Assembly: GCF_001666835.1 (NCBI RefSeq)
Contig: NZ_LZJF01000060.1
Span: forward strand, 1 to 64,000
Length of the DNA stretch: 64,000 bases
Source: Mycobacterium sp. E3251
Lineage (GTDB): Bacteria; Actinomycetota; Actinomycetes; Mycobacteriales; Mycobacteriaceae
Direction of reading: 5' to 3'
The notes under the pieces are model-generated. The model was not told where the DNA came from, did not search any database, and was given only the letters and a program-made list of their open reading frames with translations. Positions 43,986 through 52,921 of the stretch are shown piece by piece. Position numbers and translations under genes: made by a program. The stretch's first letter is position 1. Every line of letters begins with the position of its first letter.

Positions 43986-44362
43986 GACGCCGACACGCTG
44001 ATTTCGGCCTTGTTCGGGTAGAACGCGACATGCCCGGCGATGGCCGCGACCGCCGGATAGGGCTGCTCGTAGGTCCAGATCACGTCCTCCATGGTTTCGC
44101 CGGCCGAGGTGGTCACGCTGTAATAGCTGGCCTCGCCCTTGAAGGGGCAATACGTGCTGGTGTCCGTGCGGGTCAGCCGGTCTTGCACCACGTCGCTCAT
44201 CGGAATGTATTGCACCGCAGGCAAAGTCGCTTCGCACAGTTCCAGCGCGGCCGTCGTGTCGGCGACCACCTCGCCGTTGACGCGGACCTGGACCCGCCCC
44301 TTCGTCGGCTCGATGGTGATCGGGTGGCCGGCACTGGGTTCTTTGATTTCGGGATGGCTCAT
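43982..44362 (-). CDS. DUF427 domain-containing protein (Rv0140-like)
   Basis: This 126-residue protein is a single DUF427 domain: HPITIEPTKGRVQVRVNGEVVADT, LPAVQYIPMSDVVQDRLTRTDTSTYCPFKG, and EDVIWTYEQPYPAVAAIAGHVAFYPNKAEI. Small beta-barrel proteins of this family have no agreed activity. It is the short form of the 224-residue homologue at 9350-10024. Upstream in the same direction lies the methyltransferase gene at 44422. Confidence 0.92.
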   Translation of the reverse strand: MSHPEIKEPSAGHPITIEPTKGRVQVRVNGEVVADTTAALELCEATLPAVQYIPMSDVVQDRLTRTDTSTYCPFKGEASYYSVTTSAGETMEDVIWTYEQPYPAVAAIAGHVAFYPNKAEISVSAS

Positions 44363-44421
44363 GGTCTCCTCCTAGACGCCGATAAGGGTTTCAACACGAG
44401 CCGGCGCCCGACACTTCCCGA

Positions 44422-45246
44422 TCAGGGCGGCCCGAATGCGTAGCGGTGATACTGGGACATATTGGCCATGGCCGGAATCAGCGACATGGCCCTGCCCATC
44501 ACGTGGTAGGCGCGCGGAAGCCGCTCGTAGGTGTCGGATTCAAACCATCGCACCCAGGCAAGCAGTCGCGTGCCGGGCACCGCCGCGAGTATCTCGTCCG
44601 GGCCATCGATGGCCCAGCTCAACTTCGATCCGGACCGGCGCACCACCGCGTTCATCCACTGAGACTTGATACCCACTCGGTTGAACACGTCGAATTGCAG
44701 CTCGCCGCGGTCAAAGCGATCAACGACCCGCCGCAGCAGCGCGATGCCGTCCTGTTCGCACAGGTACATGGTCAGGCCTTCGGCGATCATCAGCGCGGGC
44801 CGGCTATCGGGTATCTCCGCCAGCCAGGCGGGATCGGTTATCGGCGCAGCGACGACGTGGCAGTGCTCGGTGGCCGGATAGAGCCGCGCGCGCAGTTCGG
44901 CGACGTCGGGGTAGTCGATGTCGTACCACTCTACCCCCGGGCCCGGCTGGAGCCTGAAGTATCGGCCGTCCAGTCCGCAACCCATATGCAGCACAACGGC
45001 GCTCGGATGCGCGTCAAGGAATTGGCGAGCCCAGATGTCGAAGTGCGCGGTGCGGGTCGTCACCGAGGCTGAATTGCGTGCGGTGATCGCGGTCTTCGTC
45101 CAGTCGTACTCGATCCGCTCGGCGACCTCTTTGGCATAGCGGTCGCCCAGAATCGGGTTCGGCAGGTCTGCGTCCAGGGCCTTGGCGTAGAGCGTCGCCA
45201 GCATTGTTTGCGGCGGCCCCTCGAGATCGACGTGTATGCGGTCCAT
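44422..45246 (-). CDS. Class I SAM-dependent O-methyltransferase (LCM/PPM-type)
   Basis: This 274-residue methyltransferase has LHMGCGLDGRYFRL as SAM loop, WYDIDYPDVAELRARLYP, and ALMIAEGLTMYLCEQDGIALLRRVV, a pattern close to leucine-carboxyl-type and polyketide O-methyltransferases. The substrate is unknown. It is 11 bp downstream of the epimerase-like gene and so likely shares its transcript. It is not part of the M. tuberculosis order as I recall it (Rv0139 is followed by Rv0140), making it an insertion into the backbone. Confidence 0.88.
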   Translation of the reverse strand: MDRIHVDLEGPPQTMLATLYAKALDADLPNPILGDRYAKEVAERIEYDWTKTAITARNSASVTTRTAHFDIWARQFLDAHPSAVVLHMGCGLDGRYFRLQPGPGVEWYDIDYPDVAELRARLYPATEHCHVVAAPITDPAWLAEIPDSRPALMIAEGLTMYLCEQDGIALLRRVVDRFDRGELQFDVFNRVGIKSQWMNAVVRRSGSKLSWAIDGPDEILAAVPGTRLLAWVRWFESDTYERLPRAYHVMGRAMSLIPAMANMSQYHRYAFGPP

Positions 45247-45257
45247 GGGCCCGGCGC

Positions 45258-46283
45258 CTATTCGGGCTGTGCGGCCGGGCTGGCCTTTCGCGGACTGCGC
45301 ATGGCGGCCCAGAACCGGGCCGCCTCGCGGATCGACTCCTCGACCGGGCGCGGCTGCCAACCCAGTTCGCGTTTGGCCTTGCCGCTGTCCACGTTGGCCT
45401 CGGCGCGCATCATGCGCACCGACGCGAGGCTGAGTTCGGAGTCCTTGCCGGTGAGCCGGGCCTTCAGGCTGCCGAGCGCGGAGAGGGCGTAAAGCATCGG
45501 GACCGATATCGAGCGTTGCGGCGCCGGCACCCCGGCCTCGTCGGCCGCGATGCGGACGACGTCGTTCAACGCGATCATCCGCTCGGAGACCAGGTATCGC
45601 TCACCGATGCGGCCGCGCTCGGCGGCCAGGATCATGGCCCGGGCGGCATCGTCGACGCCGACGACTTCCAACTGGATGCCGTTCATCAGGAAGGGCAGCT
45701 TGCCGAAGACGGCGCCGGCGATGAAGGCACCATGCGGCGTGCCGCCCCAGTCGCCACTGCCGTAGGTCGTGGACACGCACATCGCGATGGCGGGCAACCC
45801 CGCCTCGGCCACGTACCGCATGACCAGGTCTTCGGCCTGCACCCGCGACTGCACGTAGGGGGTCTGTCCCCGCGGGCTGATCACGTCGTCTTCGGTCGCC
45901 ACGTGCCCGTGTCGCCGGCCCACCGTCGCGTAGGTGCTCGTGAAGATGAACCTGCGCAGGTCGGGTTGGCTGACGGCGACGTCGAGAACGTTACGCAGGC
46001 CTTCGACGTTGGTGCGAAACAGCGGCGCGGGGTCCCGCAGCCAGGCCCGGGTGTCGACGACGCAGTAGTAGACGTCGTCCACACCGTCCATCGCCTCCCG
46101 CAATGTGGCGTCATCGAAAACGTCGCCGTGGAAGCGGGTGAGCTCGAGGTCGTCGATGGAGCGGGTGTTGGCATTCGGGCGCACCATCGCCCGGACCGGG
46201 ACACCGTCGGCCACGAGTTGACGGGTGACGTGCGAACCCAAAAATCCGTTGGCGCCGATGACGAGTTTGGGTTTGGTGCTCAC
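45258..46283 (-). CDS. NAD-dependent epimerase/dehydratase (Rv0139-like)
   Basis: This 341-residue extended SDR has the Rossmann loop VIGANGFLGSHVTRQL at the N-terminus, RRFIFTSTYATVG, and a Tyr-containing YVQSRVQAEDL in the place of YxxxK (with Arg at the Lys position, Y-V-Q-S-R). That change at the catalytic Lys position suggests altered or lost redox chemistry, or a shifted active site. The start is GTG at 46283 overlapping the upstream stop as GTGA, with GGAGGA before it. It sits between the Rv0138-like gene and a methyltransferase in a probable operon. Confidence 0.88.
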   Translation of the reverse strand: MSTKPKLVIGANGFLGSHVTRQLVADGVPVRAMVRPNANTRSIDDLELTRFHGDVFDDATLREAMDGVDDVYYCVVDTRAWLRDPAPLFRTNVEGLRNVLDVAVSQPDLRRFIFTSTYATVGRRHGHVATEDDVISPRGQTPYVQSRVQAEDLVMRYVAEAGLPAIAMCVSTTYGSGDWGGTPHGAFIAGAVFGKLPFLMNGIQLEVVGVDDAARAMILAAERGRIGERYLVSERMIALNDVVRIAADEAGVPAPQRSISVPMLYALSALGSLKARLTGKDSELSLASVRMMRAEANVDSGKAKRELGWQPRPVEESIREAARFWAAMRSPRKASPAAQPE

Positions 46284-46786
46284 TGAGGTCCTCCGTATTG
46301 CTGCATCCACCTCTCGGCGTCTTCGTCAAGCGTGCCCAGCGCCTTGGCCTTGTGACACCACTTCATCCCGGCCTTCAGGAAACGCAGCGGGTTGTAGATG
46401 TCTTCTTCACGGCTCCACTGGCCGTCACCGGCGTACGTGATGATCGTGATGTTGGTGGCGCTGATGACACTGCCGTCGCCCGGGTCGCGCATCGGGTTGT
46501 CCAGTTCGAGGATGACCCGCCCGGTGGGCTCGTCGATCACCGACCACAGCGTGGGGAACGCGATCATGTGGCTGCCAGGGAACGTCGTCATCGTCTGCTT
46601 GATCCACTCGCGGACCTCGTCGCGTCCGCGCATCGTGCCCGCCGCGTGCTCGACGTACTCGACGTCGGGCGTGTACTGCTCGACCCAGGCGTCCCAGTCC
46701 CGCGTCTCGGCGGCCCGGGCCACCGTCTCCTCGAACTTCTCGAAGGCGGCGGCCAGTTCGCTGCGGGAGAACGAACGGGTAGTCAC
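46280..46786 (-). CDS. NTF2-like conserved protein (Rv0138-like)
   Basis: This 168-residue protein has FSRSELAAAFEKFEETVARAAETRDWDAWVEQYTPDVEYVEHAAGTM, DEPTGRVILELDNPMRDPGDGSVISATNITIITYAGDGQW and NPLRFLKAGMKW, a full-length match to my recollection of Rv0138. The fold is NTF2-like; function unknown. I use GTG at 46786, where homology begins; the same frame runs far upstream through the antisense of msrA and is not coding there. It overlaps the next gene by four bases. Confidence 0.88.
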   Translation of the reverse strand: MTTRSFSRSELAAAFEKFEETVARAAETRDWDAWVEQYTPDVEYVEHAAGTMRGRDEVREWIKQTMTTFPGSHMIAFPTLWSVIDEPTGRVILELDNPMRDPGDGSVISATNITIITYAGDGQWSREEDIYNPLRFLKAGMKWCHKAKALGTLDEDAERWMQQYGGPQ

Positions 46787-46858
46787 TTCGCGGCACCGTT
46801 GCAGCTCATCGGCGGAGTGTAGCCTGGGCGGCATCGTGGCCCGTGAGGAGGACGAGCA

Positions 46859-47371
46859 ATGGCAACCGAAAAAGCGATCCTTGCCGGCGGCTGTTTCTGG
46901 GGGATGCAAGAACTGATCCGCAAGCAGCCGGGCGTGGTTTCGACGCGGGTCGGTTACACCGGCGGCGACGTCCCGAACGCGACCTATCGCAATCACGGCA
47001 CGCACGCCGAGGCCATCGAGATCGTTTACGACCCGGCGGTCACCGACTATCGCACCATGCTGGAGTTCTTCTTCCAGATCCACGATCCGACAACGAAAGA
47101 CCGCCAGGGCAACGATCGCGGGCCCAGTTACCGGTCGGCCATCTTCTACCTCGATGAGGACCAGAAACGGATCGCGCTGGACACCATCGCCGACGTCGAA
47201 GCCTCCGGGTTGTGGCCGGGCAAGGTCGTGACCGAGGTCAGCCCCGCCGGGGATTTCTGGGAGGCCGAGCCCGAGCACCAGGACTACCTGCAGCACTACC
47301 CCAACGGGTACACCTGCCACTACATCCGCCCCGGATGGAAACTGCCGCGGCGGGCCACCGCGGACCAGTAG
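46859..47371 (+). CDS. msrA: Peptide methionine sulfoxide reductase A
   Basis: This 170-residue enzyme reduces methionine-S-sulfoxide in proteins and so repairs oxidative damage. It has the signature [10 protein letters not shown] with the catalytic Cys near residue 13, [24 protein letters not shown], and a C-terminal [13 protein letters not shown] segment whose Cys can act as the recycling residue. ATG at 46859 has GAGGAGG upstream. It is divergent from the Rv0138-like gene and convergent with cyp138, as in M. tuberculosis. Confidence 0.96.
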   Translation: MATEKAILAGGCFWGMQELIRKQPGVVSTRVGYTGGDVPNATYRNHGTHAEAIEIVYDPAVTDYRTMLEFFFQIHDPTTKDRQGNDRGPSYRSAIFYLDEDQKRIALDTIADVEASGLWPGKVVTEVSPAGDFWEAEPEHQDYLQHYPNGYTCHYIRPGWKLPRRATADQ

Positions 47372-47382
47372 ATCGCTCCGGC

Positions 47383-48708
47383 TCAGCGGCGGTGCACCAC
47401 GACCCGGCCGCCGTCTTTGGGCGTGTAGGCGACGCCCCGGCCGTGCCACCGCTCCCCCGGGGCCGTCGTGGTCTCAAGGGTGAAGTGACGCAACACCGTT
47501 CGCAGCACGACGTCCATCTCCATGTTGGCGAACGCCGCCCCCACGCAGCGACGGGTGCCGCCGCCGAACGGGATCCACGCGAAGGCCGACGGCTTGGTCC
47601 CGACGTACCGTTGCGGGTCGAAGCGCTCCGGATTCGGGAACACGTCGGGATTTTCGTGAATCTGCGCGATGCTCACCAGGATTGATTCGCCGCGGGGAAT
47701 GACCCACTCCCCGAGTTGATAACGCGGCGGATAGACGCGCCGGGCCGCGAAATCGATGACGGTCCGCGCCCGCTGGACCTCCAGGATGGTCGCCTGTCGC
47801 AGCTCCTGGCCGCCATTGTCGGCCTCCTCGACCAGGGCGGCCAGCACCTCCGGATGCCGCGTCAGCCGTTCGAAAGCCCAGCCCAGCGTCGAGGCGGTCG
47901 TTTCGTGGCCGGCGGCCAGCAGCGTTAGCAGTTCGTCGCCGATGTCCTTGCGCGACATGGCGGAACCGTCGTCGTAGGTGCTGCGCAGCATCAGTGCGAG
48001 CACGTCGGAGCGCTCGTCGAAGTTGGGGTCGGCCCGCTCGATTGCGATCAGCCTGTCGATGATGGTGTCGTACTGGCGGCGCCACTCGTCGAGCCGCCCC
48101 CACGGGGTGAAGCGCCCGTAATTGCGTTGCGGTTTCGGCATCGTCGCCATCCGCGAGCCCAGCGTGACCCACGGCGGGATGAGCCTGCGCAGCTCGTCGA
48201 GTTCGGCACCCTCCGCCCCGAAGACGGCGCGCAGGATGGCGTTGAGCGTGATGCGCATCATCGACGGCAGCGTCGGAAAGGCCTCGCCCTCCGGCCAGCC
48301 GGCGGTCTCGCGCAAGGTCTCTTCCTCGATGATCGCCTCGTACTTCTTCATGCTCTTGCCGTGGAACGGCGGCGCCAGCAACCGCCGCCGCCGGCGGTGG
48401 CCCTCCCCGTCGAGCGCGAACACCGAGCCGGAGCCGAACAGCCGGCTCAGGTTGGGCTGGATGTTGCCGAGCTCGTCGGGGCTGGTGGTGAAGATCTGCT
48501 TGGCCAGCTGCGGGTCGGCCACCACCACGACCGGACCGTAGATGGGGAGATTCAGCGTGAAGACGTCGCCGTGCTTGCGGGCCAGCCGCTGGATCATCCC
48601 GCGCCGCGACACCGCAAAACCCAACCCCTGCAACATCTTTGGCAGCCGGGTCGCTGGGGGTAACCGGACGGGCATGGTTGCCGGTGGGGCGGTGGCGGCT
48701 TCACTCAT
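47383..48708 (-). CDS. cyp138: Cytochrome P450 CYP138-like
   Basis: This 441-residue P450 has LLAAGHETTAS in the I-helix, the EVQR form of ExxR in the K-helix and FGGGTRRCVGAAFA at the heme. It has a proline-rich N-terminus (MPVRLPPATRLPKMLQGLGF) and no membrane anchor. Next to msrA and a divergent TetR gene, it corresponds in position to cyp138 (Rv0136). ATG at 48708 has GGGAGAAG upstream; the frame to 48858 passes through operator sequence and is not used. The substrate is unknown. Confidence 0.93.
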   Translation of the reverse strand: MSEAATAPPATMPVRLPPATRLPKMLQGLGFAVSRRGMIQRLARKHGDVFTLNLPIYGPVVVVADPQLAKQIFTTSPDELGNIQPNLSRLFGSGSVFALDGEGHRRRRRLLAPPFHGKSMKKYEAIIEEETLRETAGWPEGEAFPTLPSMMRITLNAILRAVFGAEGAELDELRRLIPPWVTLGSRMATMPKPQRNYGRFTPWGRLDEWRRQYDTIIDRLIAIERADPNFDERSDVLALMLRSTYDDGSAMSRKDIGDELLTLLAAGHETTASTLGWAFERLTRHPEVLAALVEEADNGGQELRQATILEVQRARTVIDFAARRVYPPRYQLGEWVIPRGESILVSIAQIHENPDVFPNPERFDPQRYVGTKPSAFAWIPFGGGTRRCVGAAFANMEMDVVLRTVLRHFTLETTTAPGERWHGRGVAYTPKDGGRVVVHRR

Positions 48709-48744
48709 GACGGACTTCTCCCCATTTCTCCCCCGAGCCCGGGG

Positions 48745-48818
48745 TGGTACCGCGGTGTACCAAACCTTTCGGGGATACGGTACTCTGTGGTACCACAGCC
48801 TGACAAGGGTGCCGTACC
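48745..48818. promoter_or_regulatory. Cluster of GGTACC-type palindromes between cyp138 and its TetR
   Basis: TGGTAC and GTACCA flank six bases at 48745-48762, CTGTGGTACCACAG at 48785-48798 is a perfect 14-bp palindrome, and further GGTAC/GTACC half-sites occur near 48778 and 48814. They fill the 128-bp gap between the divergent cyp138 and TetR genes and are good candidates for TetR operators controlling both. Confidence 0.75.
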
Positions 48819-48836
48819 TACCGAAAGGCGCCGCCC

Positions 48837-49448
48837 GTGACCTCAGCGACGACAGCAACGGCTGACGAAGCGGTCCTCGGTGACCCTTTCCGGCTCAGAC
48901 TGCTCGACGGCCTCGCCAGCTCGATCGCCGAGCGCGGCTACCGCGCCAGCACCGTCGCCGACGTCGTTCGTCACGCCCGGACGTCCAAGCGCACCTTCTA
49001 CGACCAGTTCGCGAGCAAGGAGGAGTGCTTCCTCGAGCTGCTGGGGTCCGACAACGAAAAGCTCGGTGCGTGCATCGCGGCGGCGGTCGACCCCGAGGCC
49101 GATTGGCATCAGCAGATCCGTCAGGCCGTCGAGGCCTACGTCGGCTACATCGAATCCCGGCCGGCCATCACGCTGAGCTGGATCCGGGAGCTTCCGTCGC
49201 TCGGTGCCGCCGCGCGCCCGGTGCAGCGCCGCGGGCTGCAGCTGCTGTCCAGCCTGCTGATCGACCTCAGCGCCAGCCCGGGGTTCCAGCGGGCCGAGCT
49301 GCCCCCGCTGACCGCCCCGCTGGCCGTCATCCTGCTGGGCGGTTTGCGCGAACTCACCGCCCTCGCCGTCGAAGACGGAAAGCCGGTGCGGGAAATCGTC
49401 GAGCCGGCTGTCGACGCCTCCATAGCCCTGCTCGGCCCGCGACACTAG
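48837..49448 (+). CDS. TetR-family regulator (Rv0135c-like)
   Basis: This 203-residue TetR regulator has LRLLDGLASSIAERGYRASTVADVVRHARTSKRTFYDQFASKEECF as DNA-binding domain. The start is GTG at 48837 with only CGAAAGG at a distance upstream. Divergent from cyp138 across a palindrome cluster, it is the probable local repressor. Position matches Rv0135c. Confidence 0.92.
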   Translation: MTSATTATADEAVLGDPFRLRLLDGLASSIAERGYRASTVADVVRHARTSKRTFYDQFASKEECFLELLGSDNEKLGACIAAAVDPEADWHQQIRQAVEAYVGYIESRPAITLSWIRELPSLGAAARPVQRRGLQLLSSLLIDLSASPGFQRAELPPLTAPLAVILLGGLRELTALAVEDGKPVREIVEPAVDASIALLGPRH

Positions 49449-49487
49449 GCTCATCGCATACCCCTCAACCAGACGGAGGACCTCGCG

Positions 49488-49700
49488 ATGCGGCTGTCGA
49501 CCCGGAATCAGCTCAAAGGGACCATCACCGAAGTCGATCTCGGGAGCGTGATGGCGATCGTGAAGGTGAAGCTCGACGGCGGCGACCAGGTCGTCACCTC
49601 CTCCGTCACCAAGGACGCCGCGACCGACCTCGGTCTCAAGGTCGGGCAGCCCGCAACCGTGTTCATCAAGTCCACGGAAGTCACCATCGGCGTCGACTGA
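49488..49700 (+). CDS. TOBE-domain molybdopterin-binding protein (Mop-like)
   Basis: This 70-residue protein is a single TOBE/Mop domain: STRNQLKGTITEVDLGSVMAIVKVKLDGGDQVVTSSVTKDAATDLGLKVGQPATVFIKSTEV. Such molbindins form oligomers that bind molybdate or related oxyanions. ATG at 49488 has GGAGGA upstream. It is three bases before the alcohol dehydrogenase gene, so they are co-transcribed. No molybdenum transporter is nearby. Confidence 0.9.
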   Translation: MRLSTRNQLKGTITEVDLGSVMAIVKVKLDGGDQVVTSSVTKDAATDLGLKVGQPATVFIKSTEVTIGVD

Positions 49701-49703
49701 CCC

Positions 49704-50747
49704 ATGGCGACGACGATGCGCGCCGAGCGCTTCTATGCGGACACCAAAACGGTTGCGCTCGAAGATGTTCCAATACCGGAGCCCGGTCCAGGAGAGGTCC
49801 TGGTCAAGGTCGCCTTCTGCGGCATCTGCCATTCCGACCTGAGCCTCATCAACGGCACCTTCCCGGCGCAGCGACCCGTGGTGACCCAGGGCCACGAAGC
49901 GTCGGGCACCATCGCGAAGCTGGGCCCGGAGGTGACCGGCTGGGCCGAGGGTGACCGTGTCGTGGTTGCCGCAGGCCGGCCCTGCCAGAAATGCGCGAAC
50001 TGCCGGCGCGGTGATGTGGTGAATTGCCTGCGGATCCAGTTGATGGCTTTCGCTTACGACGGGGCATGGGCCGACTACACCCTGGCTCAGGCGGCTGGCC
50101 TGACCCGGGTACCGGACAACGTGCCGCTGGAGCAGGCGGCGATCCTGGCCGACGCGGTGTCCACGCCGTTCGGTGCGGTCGTGCGGACCGGGAAGGTGGC
50201 GGTCGGTGAGTCGGTCGGCGTGTGGGGCGTCGGCGGCCTCGGCACCCACATCGTCCAGCTGGCGCGGCTGGTCGGTGCCGTGCCGATCATCGCCGTCGAC
50301 GTCAACCCCGCGGTTCTGGAGCGCGCCCTGGCCGTGGGCGCGGACTACGCGTTCGACTCCCGCGACGACGGGCTACAGGACAAGATCGCGGGGATAACCG
50401 GCGGCCGGCTGCTGGATGTGGCCTTCGACGCCGTCGGGCTGAAGGCGACGTTCGAGCAGGGGCTTGACTGCCTCACCCCGGGCGGCCGGCTGGTGGGCGT
50501 CGGGATGAGCGCCGAGGCGCCGACCGTCGGGCCCACCTCCCTGTTCGGATTGACCCGCAAGCAGGTGCTCGGCCACCTGGGCTACCAGAACGTCGACATC
50601 GAGACCCTGGCGAAGCTGGTTTCGGCTGGGCGCCTTGACCTTTCACGGTCGATCAGCGAGATCGTCGCCCTGGAGGACGTGGCGCACGGCATCGAGATGC
50701 TCGAACGCCAGCAGGGCAACCCGATCCGCATCCTCGTCCAGCCCTGA
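49704..50747 (+). CDS. Zinc-dependent alcohol dehydrogenase (AdhP-like)
   Basis: This 347-residue medium-chain alcohol dehydrogenase has FCGICHSDLSL and GHEASGTI for catalytic zinc, CQKCANCRRGDVVNC for the structural zinc, and VWGVGGLGTHIVQLARLVGA as Rossmann loop. Length and motifs fit an NAD-linked primary-alcohol dehydrogenase. It follows the TOBE gene by three bases. It is absent between the Rv0135c and ephF counterparts in M. tuberculosis as I recall, so this pair is an accessory insertion. Confidence 0.93.
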   Translation: MATTMRAERFYADTKTVALEDVPIPEPGPGEVLVKVAFCGICHSDLSLINGTFPAQRPVVTQGHEASGTIAKLGPEVTGWAEGDRVVVAAGRPCQKCANCRRGDVVNCLRIQLMAFAYDGAWADYTLAQAAGLTRVPDNVPLEQAAILADAVSTPFGAVVRTGKVAVGESVGVWGVGGLGTHIVQLARLVGAVPIIAVDVNPAVLERALAVGADYAFDSRDDGLQDKIAGITGGRLLDVAFDAVGLKATFEQGLDCLTPGGRLVGVGMSAEAPTVGPTSLFGLTRKQVLGHLGYQNVDIETLAKLVSAGRLDLSRSISEIVALEDVAHGIEMLERQQGNPIRILVQP

Positions 50748-50758
50748 GGCGCCGGCGC

Positions 50759-51649
50759 TTAACCTTCGCCGCGCAGGAAGGACCGCAGCCGGTCGAGTAC
50801 GAGCTCGGGTCGCTGGTCGATGATCCAATGGCCGACGCCGTCGACCAGCTCCACCTCGAAATCGCCGATGTGGTCGGCGTATCCGTCGGTCAGGTCGGGC
50901 GTGATCACCGGATCTTGGGTGCCGGTCAGCCAGCGCACCGGCACCTCGACGCGGGCGTCGGCGTACTCGCCGCGCATCCAGCTCAGCATCTCCCCGGTCT
51001 GGAAGCTGCGATACCAACGGGAACCCGCCTCCGCGTGGCCGGGCTGGCGCATGCACTCGGCGTAGAGACGGAGGTCCTCCTCGGGCAGCGTGTAGCCGCC
51101 ACCCACCCATGCCCCGAGCAGGCGGCTGGCCCTCGAATTGGCGTTGCTGATCAGCCTCGGCCCGATGACCGGCAACGAAATCGGGATCTGATACCAGAGC
51201 CGCCAGATATTCCTAACCGCGCGCAAGTCGCGCTTCACCCAGGGCGCAACGGTGTTCACGCCGAAGAAGCCGGTCACCTTCTCCGGGTGGCGCAGCATCA
51301 TGATGAACGCGACCGGGCCGCCCCAGTCGTGCGCGACGAGCTTGACCGCCTTGACATTCAGGCGGTCCAGGACGGCCGCCAGATCGTCGGCCATCTCGGC
51401 CTTGGTGTAACTCGACCGGGGCGCCGAGCTCCAGCCGGCGCCGCGCAGGTCGGGGCACAGCACGCGATAGCCGTCGGCGGCCAGCGGCCCGATCAGGTTG
51501 TGCCATTCCCACCAGTTCTGGGGGAATCCGTGCACCAGCATCACCGCCGGGCCGTCGGCCGGGCCGGCGTCCGCCACGTGGATCGTCACACCGCTTCCCA
51601 GATCCACATACCTGTGTTCGACACCGTCCAGCGCGGGCATTGTGACCAT
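50759..51649 (-). CDS. ephF: Epoxide hydrolase EphF
   Basis: This 296-residue alpha/beta hydrolase is an epoxide hydrolase: oxyanion HGFPQNWWEWHNLI, nucleophile Asp in VAHDWGGPV near residue 116, Tyr-containing cap region, Asp in TGTQDPVITP and His in VDGVGHWI. It follows my recollection of Rv0134 along nearly its whole length. It should open epoxides to diols in the cytoplasm. ATG at 51649 or 51640 are both possible; no ribosome site is clear. It lies 29 bp downstream of the sulfotransferase gene in the same direction. Confidence 0.93.
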   Translation of the reverse strand: MVTMPALDGVEHRYVDLGSGVTIHVADAGPADGPAVMLVHGFPQNWWEWHNLIGPLAADGYRVLCPDLRGAGWSSAPRSSYTKAEMADDLAAVLDRLNVKAVKLVAHDWGGPVAFIMMLRHPEKVTGFFGVNTVAPWVKRDLRAVRNIWRLWYQIPISLPVIGPRLISNANSRASRLLGAWVGGGYTLPEEDLRLYAECMRQPGHAEAGSRWYRSFQTGEMLSWMRGEYADARVEVPVRWLTGTQDPVITPDLTDGYADHIGDFEVELVDGVGHWIIDQRPELVLDRLRSFLRGEG

Positions 51650-51678
51650 GAAGTGAGAACGTAGCGGGCCGCCGCGGG

Positions 51679-52914
51679 TTAGGCCAGGAACCGCTCGACG
51701 TACGGCGCGAAGCGGCCGCGCAGGTCGGCCTCGTCCAGGCCGAACATCTCGCAGGAGGTCGCGACGTTCCCGAGCCGGCCGCGGCGGTGACCGGCCAGGT
51801 ACTCGTCGATCGCCGTTCGGACTTCGTCGGTGAACGGCTCGCCGGCCAGGGCGTACACCCGCTCGGCGACACCGGTTTCGTCGGCCATGAAGTCGTCGAA
51901 CCGGATGTCGATCGAGCGGTCTGGACCGATGGTTTCCCGGTCGCGGACCAGGGCGGTGAGCATGTCCTCGAGGCGGTCGATCCACGACGCCGCGATCCGC
52001 TCCACGGGCACCGGCGACCGGTGCATGCGCGCGGAGTAGGTGATCATCGCGATCATCGACAGCGCCACCGGCACCGGGTCGCGGTGCGTGAAAACCACGA
52101 TGCCGCCCGGGAATACGCGATCGAGCACCGGCACCTGCTCGAGATGCTGGGGCGACTTGAGCAGCCAGCGCCGCCCGCCCCGCAAGAACTGCATGGTCTT
52201 GAGTTGCCGGGCGAGGTACGCGTAGTGCGGCGTCTGTTCGTGGGCCTGGTAGTACTCGCGCCAGCGCGGCACGTCGGCCAGCGTCTCGAAGAGCATGGTC
52301 GACAGATCGTTGGCGAGCAGTTGGATCTCTTCATGGACGTGCTCGGTGGTCATCTCGTGCATCAGCGGGAAGTGCGGCATCACGGTGTTGATGAGCCCGA
52401 CCGCGACGTCCATCCGCGCCCGGCGGGGATCCGGCTCGACCCCGGCCTCGGCCGGCAACGGAAACGGTTCGACGCTTTCCCAGTACGGCATGGTGCGAAA
52501 GGTGGGCGGCGTCGCCAGCAGGTTGTGCAGATGGGTGGTGCCGGTGCGGGGCAGGCCGGCGATCACCACCGGCGGTTGCAGCTCGATCTCGTCGATCTCG
52601 GGATGCCGGCGCAGCAGGTCGGTCAACAGCAGCCGGTTCTTGAGCAACTGCAGCAGCTGCCCGTAGAAGTTCACCACGCCGGCCGGGTGGAGCCCGTCGA
52701 TGTCGCGCAGCGCGGCCAGGTAGACGTCGAGCCGTTCGCGGTAGTCGCCCGGGCCGAAGTCGTCCAGGCCGGTGTCCGCGGCGGCCCTCGCATGCAACGC
52801 GTCGGCATCCAGGGGGCAGTCCGGCGCCAGCGTGGCCATCATGTCGAGCAGTTGTTGTGCCTCGGCGCTGAAACGGGGCGCGGCGAGGTCATCGAGGCGA
52901 ACGGCGTCGGTCAC
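51679..52914 (-). CDS. Sulfotransferase-family protein
   Basis: This 411-residue protein belongs to the PAPS-dependent sulfotransferase family common in mycobacteria: the 5'-phosphosulfate loop GLPRTGTTHLHNLLA near residue 118, and the 3'-phosphate motif FTHRDPVPVALSM near 275. It may sulfate a lipid or hydroxylated metabolite. The start is GTG at 52914, eight bases after a TAACAT -10 hexamer, which suggests a leaderless message. It is divergent from a TetR gene. Confidence 0.9.
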   Translation of the reverse strand: MTDAVRLDDLAAPRFSAEAQQLLDMMATLAPDCPLDADALHARAAADTGLDDFGPGDYRERLDVYLAALRDIDGLHPAGVVNFYGQLLQLLKNRLLLTDLLRRHPEIDEIELQPPVVIAGLPRTGTTHLHNLLATPPTFRTMPYWESVEPFPLPAEAGVEPDPRRARMDVAVGLINTVMPHFPLMHEMTTEHVHEEIQLLANDLSTMLFETLADVPRWREYYQAHEQTPHYAYLARQLKTMQFLRGGRRWLLKSPQHLEQVPVLDRVFPGGIVVFTHRDPVPVALSMIAMITYSARMHRSPVPVERIAASWIDRLEDMLTALVRDRETIGPDRSIDIRFDDFMADETGVAERVYALAGEPFTDEVRTAIDEYLAGHRRGRLGNVATSCEMFGLDEADLRGRFAPYVERFLA

Positions 52915-52921
52915 GGCGACT

